This document shows, piece after piece, positions 5,071-7,090 of a stretch of DNA of 7,090 nt. A model generated the notes under the pieces. The model saw nothing but the letters and a program-made list of their open reading frames with translations, was not told the origin of the DNA and did no database searches. Made by a program: the position numbers and the translations under genes. Position 1 is the first letter of the stretch, and the number at the start of each line of letters is the position of its first letter. The stretch is taken from contig JAPLCS010000274.1 of NCBI GenBank assembly GCA_026392145.1, forward strand, positions 1 to 7,090. Reading direction: 5' to 3'. The stretch comes from Fimbriimonadales bacterium. GTDB lineage: Bacteria; Armatimonadota; Fimbriimonadia; Fimbriimonadales; Fimbriimonadaceae.

Positions 5071-6279
5071 ATGAACGCCGCACCCCTCCGCATGCGCTGC
5101 TGCGCGATCACTAACAACGGGACTCAGTGCATTAGCAACACGGCCACCGATGCAACCGCCGGTCGCTGCGCCAAGCATCACCCCAAGTTGCTGCGTGTCG
5201 TGCCGTCCGTGCTTGGTACCCAGGAGTTCTCCAACGTCATTCTCACTGAGTGGAGGAAGTGGCTCGCCCGGTTCAGTCCCCGCATCACTGAGCTGTTCGG
5301 CGAGGCCGGTCGCAACGATGAGGCCTGCAAGCTTATCCGTATGGAAGTCGTCCAGAACATGCGCACCTGGGTCGTCGCACAGGAGGGAGCTATCCGAACC
5401 GGGTATGCCGACCGGGCTATCGGCTCCAAGGTGGATGTGACGAACTTCATCCCGCTCTACAACGCCCGCGTGGAAACCGCCCTGGTTAGTGTCCACGAGG
5501 CCATGAACGCCAATGCCGGTTGGCGCAGGTATTTGGATCGCGCGGCTGCCCTGGTTCTTGATGATGAAGTGGCTCCCGCCAACGCTGCCGGTGCAGTCGA
5601 AGCAGCCGTGGCCGCCCAGCAGCGTGCGCGAGTCGCCATCGATCGTGCCGCTGCTGCCCTTGCTGCTGAGCGTGCCGTGCCTGCCGCGCCGGTTCAGCAG
5701 AACCCCGACGACATCCGAGCCTTTGCGGCTGACCGGCAGAACGTTCACACGAAACTGTCTGTCGACATGACCAAGACGGTCGTGAACCGTGTGTTGAAGA
5801 TCGCAGTGGACAAGGACTACCGCTGGAACCGGAAGACAGTCTCCCGCACGCCGGCCGACATCATCTCGGCGTGTGCGCTGCCCCCCAAGGTGGCGATGCA
5901 GATGATGGAGAAGTACTGCGCAGCCGACAACGTATACGAGATGGGTGCCGGCATCTACGGCAAGGTCCTTGACGGCGTGTGGCAGTTCATGAAGAAGTCT
6001 GAGCACAAGAAGGATCTGGCCGGGATTCTGCGCCAGGAGCTGACCGACAACCTCGGCATGTGTGCCCAGGGGAACTTGTCGCGCCTCTGCAACGTGCTGG
6101 CCGGCTACCTTGAGGGTGTCGGTCCTCAGGAGTCCCCCGCCGAGCGCCTGGGCCGTGAGATGCCTAAGCTGATGGAGATTGACGATGAGTCCAGGCGCAT
6201 GGAGGTTGCGCGTGGCATGTTGCGCGACACCGGTCTGCCCGAGGTGGAGTGGGCTTCTTGGCTAGAGGCGCTGGCCTAA
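5071..6279 (+). CDS. Cys/His-motif protein with conserved MCAQGNLSRLCNV C-terminal region
   Basis: This 402-residue protein has no function I can name. An N-terminal motif RCCAITNNGTQC...GRCAKHH (C10, C20, C33, H36/H37) fits the small Zn-binding C-C-C-H motif often seen in virus and phage proteins. Residues 50-150 are mostly helical with several Trp. Residues 155-210 are very Ala-rich (AAVAAQQRARVAIDRAAAAL), probably a helical linker. Residues 225-350 look most conserved: KTVSRTPADIISACALPPK, YEMGAGIYGKVLDGVWQF and NLGMCAQGNLSRLCNVLAGY. I recall a similar block in hypothetical proteins of giant viruses. I chose ATG 5071: the longer reading from TTG 4942 crosses the promoter-like repeat. ATG 5092 is a shorter alternative. 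No membrane segment is visible. The gene is markedly G/C-rich at third codon positions. Confidence 0.8.
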   Translation: MNAAPLRMRCCAITNNGTQCISNTATDATAGRCAKHHPKLLRVVPSVLGTQEFSNVILTEWRKWLARFSPRITELFGEAGRNDEACKLIRMEVVQNMRTWVVAQEGAIRTGYADRAIGSKVDVTNFIPLYNARVETALVSVHEAMNANAGWRRYLDRAAALVLDDEVAPANAAGAVEAAVAAQQRARVAIDRAAAALAAERAVPAAPVQQNPDDIRAFAADRQNVHTKLSVDMTKTVVNRVLKIAVDKDYRWNRKTVSRTPADIISACALPPKVAMQMMEKYCAADNVYEMGAGIYGKVLDGVWQFMKKSEHKKDLAGILRQELTDNLGMCAQGNLSRLCNVLAGYLEGVGPQESPAERLGREMPKLMEIDDESRRMEVARGMLRDTGLPEVEWASWLEALA

Positions 6280-6312
6280 ACACAAAAACAAAACAAAAGA
6301 AAAAAACTAAAC

Positions 6313-6330
6313 AAAAAGGGATAACTTTTT
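6313..6330 (+). terminator. Weak A/T hairpin in the A-rich spacer
   Basis: AAAAAG at 6313-6318 and CTTTTT at 6325-6330 can pair around a six-base loop, 34 bp after the stop at 6279. The stem is almost all A-T and so weak. The preceding 6280-6317 is nearly all A and C. It might mark a transcript end, but the evidence is thin. Confidence 0.2.
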
Positions 6331-6353
6331 CCCGTAGGACCACCCGAAGTTGA

Positions 6354-6373
6354 TCGTCGAAAACGGATTCTCG
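6354..6373 (+). promoter_or_regulatory. Promoter-like element upstream of the basic protein gene
   Basis: The sequence TCGTCGAAAACGGATTCTCG matches the 4918 copy at 18 of 20 positions and starts 78 bp before the ATG at 6432. That is longer than the 43-50 bp seen elsewhere, so this transcript may have a longer leader. The A-rich tract at 6280-6317 lies just upstream. Confidence 0.6.
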
Positions 6374-6431
6374 GTTTTGGGGGACAGAAAGGCATACCAA
6401 CAACAAGAGACCATCCCATCCCAGATCTAAA

Positions 6432-7086
6432 ATGTCCGACATTGAGCAGAAGCCCAAGCGTGTGATGACTGAGGAGCAGAAGGCAAAGATGAAGGCTGGT
6501 CGTGAGGCTGCCAAGGCACGCAAGGACGCTGAGAAGCTCGCCGCTGCTGCTGCCCCTGCGGCTGAGCCTGCGGTTGCCCCTGCGGCTGAGCCTGTGCCCG
6601 AGACTCCTAAGAAGAAGGCCCGCAAGCCGAAGGCACCCGGCGCTCCCAAGAAGGCCAACGGCGGTGCTGGCGCGGAGACCGACGAGGAGCCCCGAGGCGC
6701 CTGCCAAGGAGAAGAAGCCCAAGAAGGCAAAGAAGGAGAATGTCACTGAGACTGCTCCCGAGAACAAGACGGAGACCAACCAGATCATCTCCTTCATGAT
6801 GAACATGAAGAACCAGGACTGGGAGGAGGGAGTCCACGACGTCAGCGAGCAGTGGTTCCAGGACCGGACTTACTTCGCGTCCCCCGAGTCCATGCGTCGC
6901 TACCTCACGGACCGGATCTACAACTGGACCGACTCGTTCAGCACGGAGATCCGTGGCATCGCAGATGACAGCAAGACGGAGATCAACAGGATGATTGAGT
7001 TCATCGTGTCCACCCCGTTCATCGTGAACCACCCATTCTGCGAGGAGTTCAACGTGTCCCGCTGCAACGTCACGATCCACCAGTAA
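6432..7086 (+). CDS. Lys/Ala/Pro-rich basic protein with one-base frame break
   Basis: Read as one gene with one base skipped in the CCCC run at 6690-6693, this encodes about 217 residues. Residues 1-87 come from the frame of ATG 6432 and the rest from the +1 frame, 6694-7086. The first frame alone would stop at 6749 after a composition change (PRGACQGEEAQ); the joined frame continues sensibly as DEEPEAPAKEKKPKKAKK. The N-terminal half is basic and low-complexity (EEQKAKMKAGREAAKARK, then AAAPAAEP units, then PKKKARKPKAPGAPKK), like histone H1 or DNA-packaging tails. The C-terminal 105 residues form a distinct, probably helical domain (NQIISFMMNMKNQDWEEG, YLTDRIYNWTDSF) that I do not recognise. 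DNA binding is inference from composition. The break may be a homopolymer sequencing error, a real mutation, or +1 frameshifting. Confidence 0.7.
6551..6594 (+). repeat. In-gene direct repeat encoding APAAEP units
   Basis: The 20-base string TGCCCCTGCGGCTGAGCCTG occurs at 6551-6570 and 6575-6594, a 24-base period, encoding APAAEPAV followed by APAAEPVP. It is a low-complexity linker expansion within the basic protein. Confidence 0.7.
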
Positions 7087-7090
7087 ACAA

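Noticed and set aside
4996..6006. Long minus-strand open frame of 336 codons
   Set aside because: It lies entirely opposite the G/C-rich plus-strand gene and the proximal promoter-like repeat. Its product lacks recognisable motifs, while the plus-strand reading has clear Cys/His and conserved blocks. G/C-rich genes often leave such mirror frames.
6502..6692. An independent start for the downstream frame of the basic protein
   Set aside because: Residues before 6694 in that frame are Arg/Leu/Pro-rich noise typical of an out-of-frame reading of the Ala/Pro repeat. Only the part after the C run reads naturally.
6164..7080. Minus-strand open frames opposite the right end
   Set aside because: They are mirrors of the Lys/Ala/Pro-rich gene and run through the promoter-like element; the products are low-complexity Leu/Arg/Ser-rich.
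1..7090. tRNA genes, rRNA, CRISPR array, insertion sequence or transposase
   Set aside because: Reading both strands I saw no cloverleaf with a TTCRA arm, no regularly spaced repeats, and no transposase motif. The only repeats are the promoter-like elements and short in-gene duplications.

Overview
The window most likely comes from a large double-stranded DNA virus of the Nucleocytoviricota type, probably one infecting a microbial eukaryote such as an alga. The grounds are: intronless genes packed on both strands with very short spacers; a Lon-like AAA+ ATPase with no protease domain, of a form I associate with giant viruses; a restriction-endonuclease-like gene beside a DNA methyltransferase; an Ala-rich membrane protein with an Arg/Lys tail; a Cys/His-motif protein with a long conserved C-terminal region; and a Lys/Ala/Pro-rich basic protein. 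There are no bacterial-style operons with Shine-Dalgarno sites, and I see no tRNA or rRNA. Family assignments come from remembered motifs, not a search.

Layout. 2-1213 (+): AAA+ ATPase, 5' end outside the window. 3303-1214 (-): three genes in a row with 14- and 21-bp spacers, namely a conserved phage/virus protein, an unrecognised 165-residue protein, and a membrane protein with a basic tail. The tail gene's stop codon directly abuts that of the ATPase. 3304-3397: a divergent promoter region. 3398-3907 (+): a probable PD-(D/E)XK nuclease. 4831-3874 (-): a DNA methyltransferase split in two frames, convergent with the nuclease and overlapping it by 34 bp. 4832-5070: intergenic region with a duplicated promoter-like block. 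5071-6279 (+): Zn-motif protein. 6280-6431: A-rich spacer with another promoter-like element. 6432-7086 (+): basic Lys/Ala/Pro protein with a one-base frame break at a C run.

The strongest unexpected signal is a shared upstream element, roughly TCGTCGAAAACGGATTYTGG. It occurs in front of most of the genes that have an intergenic region, on both strands, usually 43-50 bp before the start codon. It looks like the virus's own promoter. The second is a restriction-modification-like pair in which the nuclease reads intact, while the methyltransferase appears to have lost the stretch between its AdoMet-binding motif and its catalytic TSPPYYN motif.

The two rightmost genes are visibly richer in G and C at third codon positions than the left part. 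Both frame breaks could be sequencing or assembly errors and should be checked against reads.
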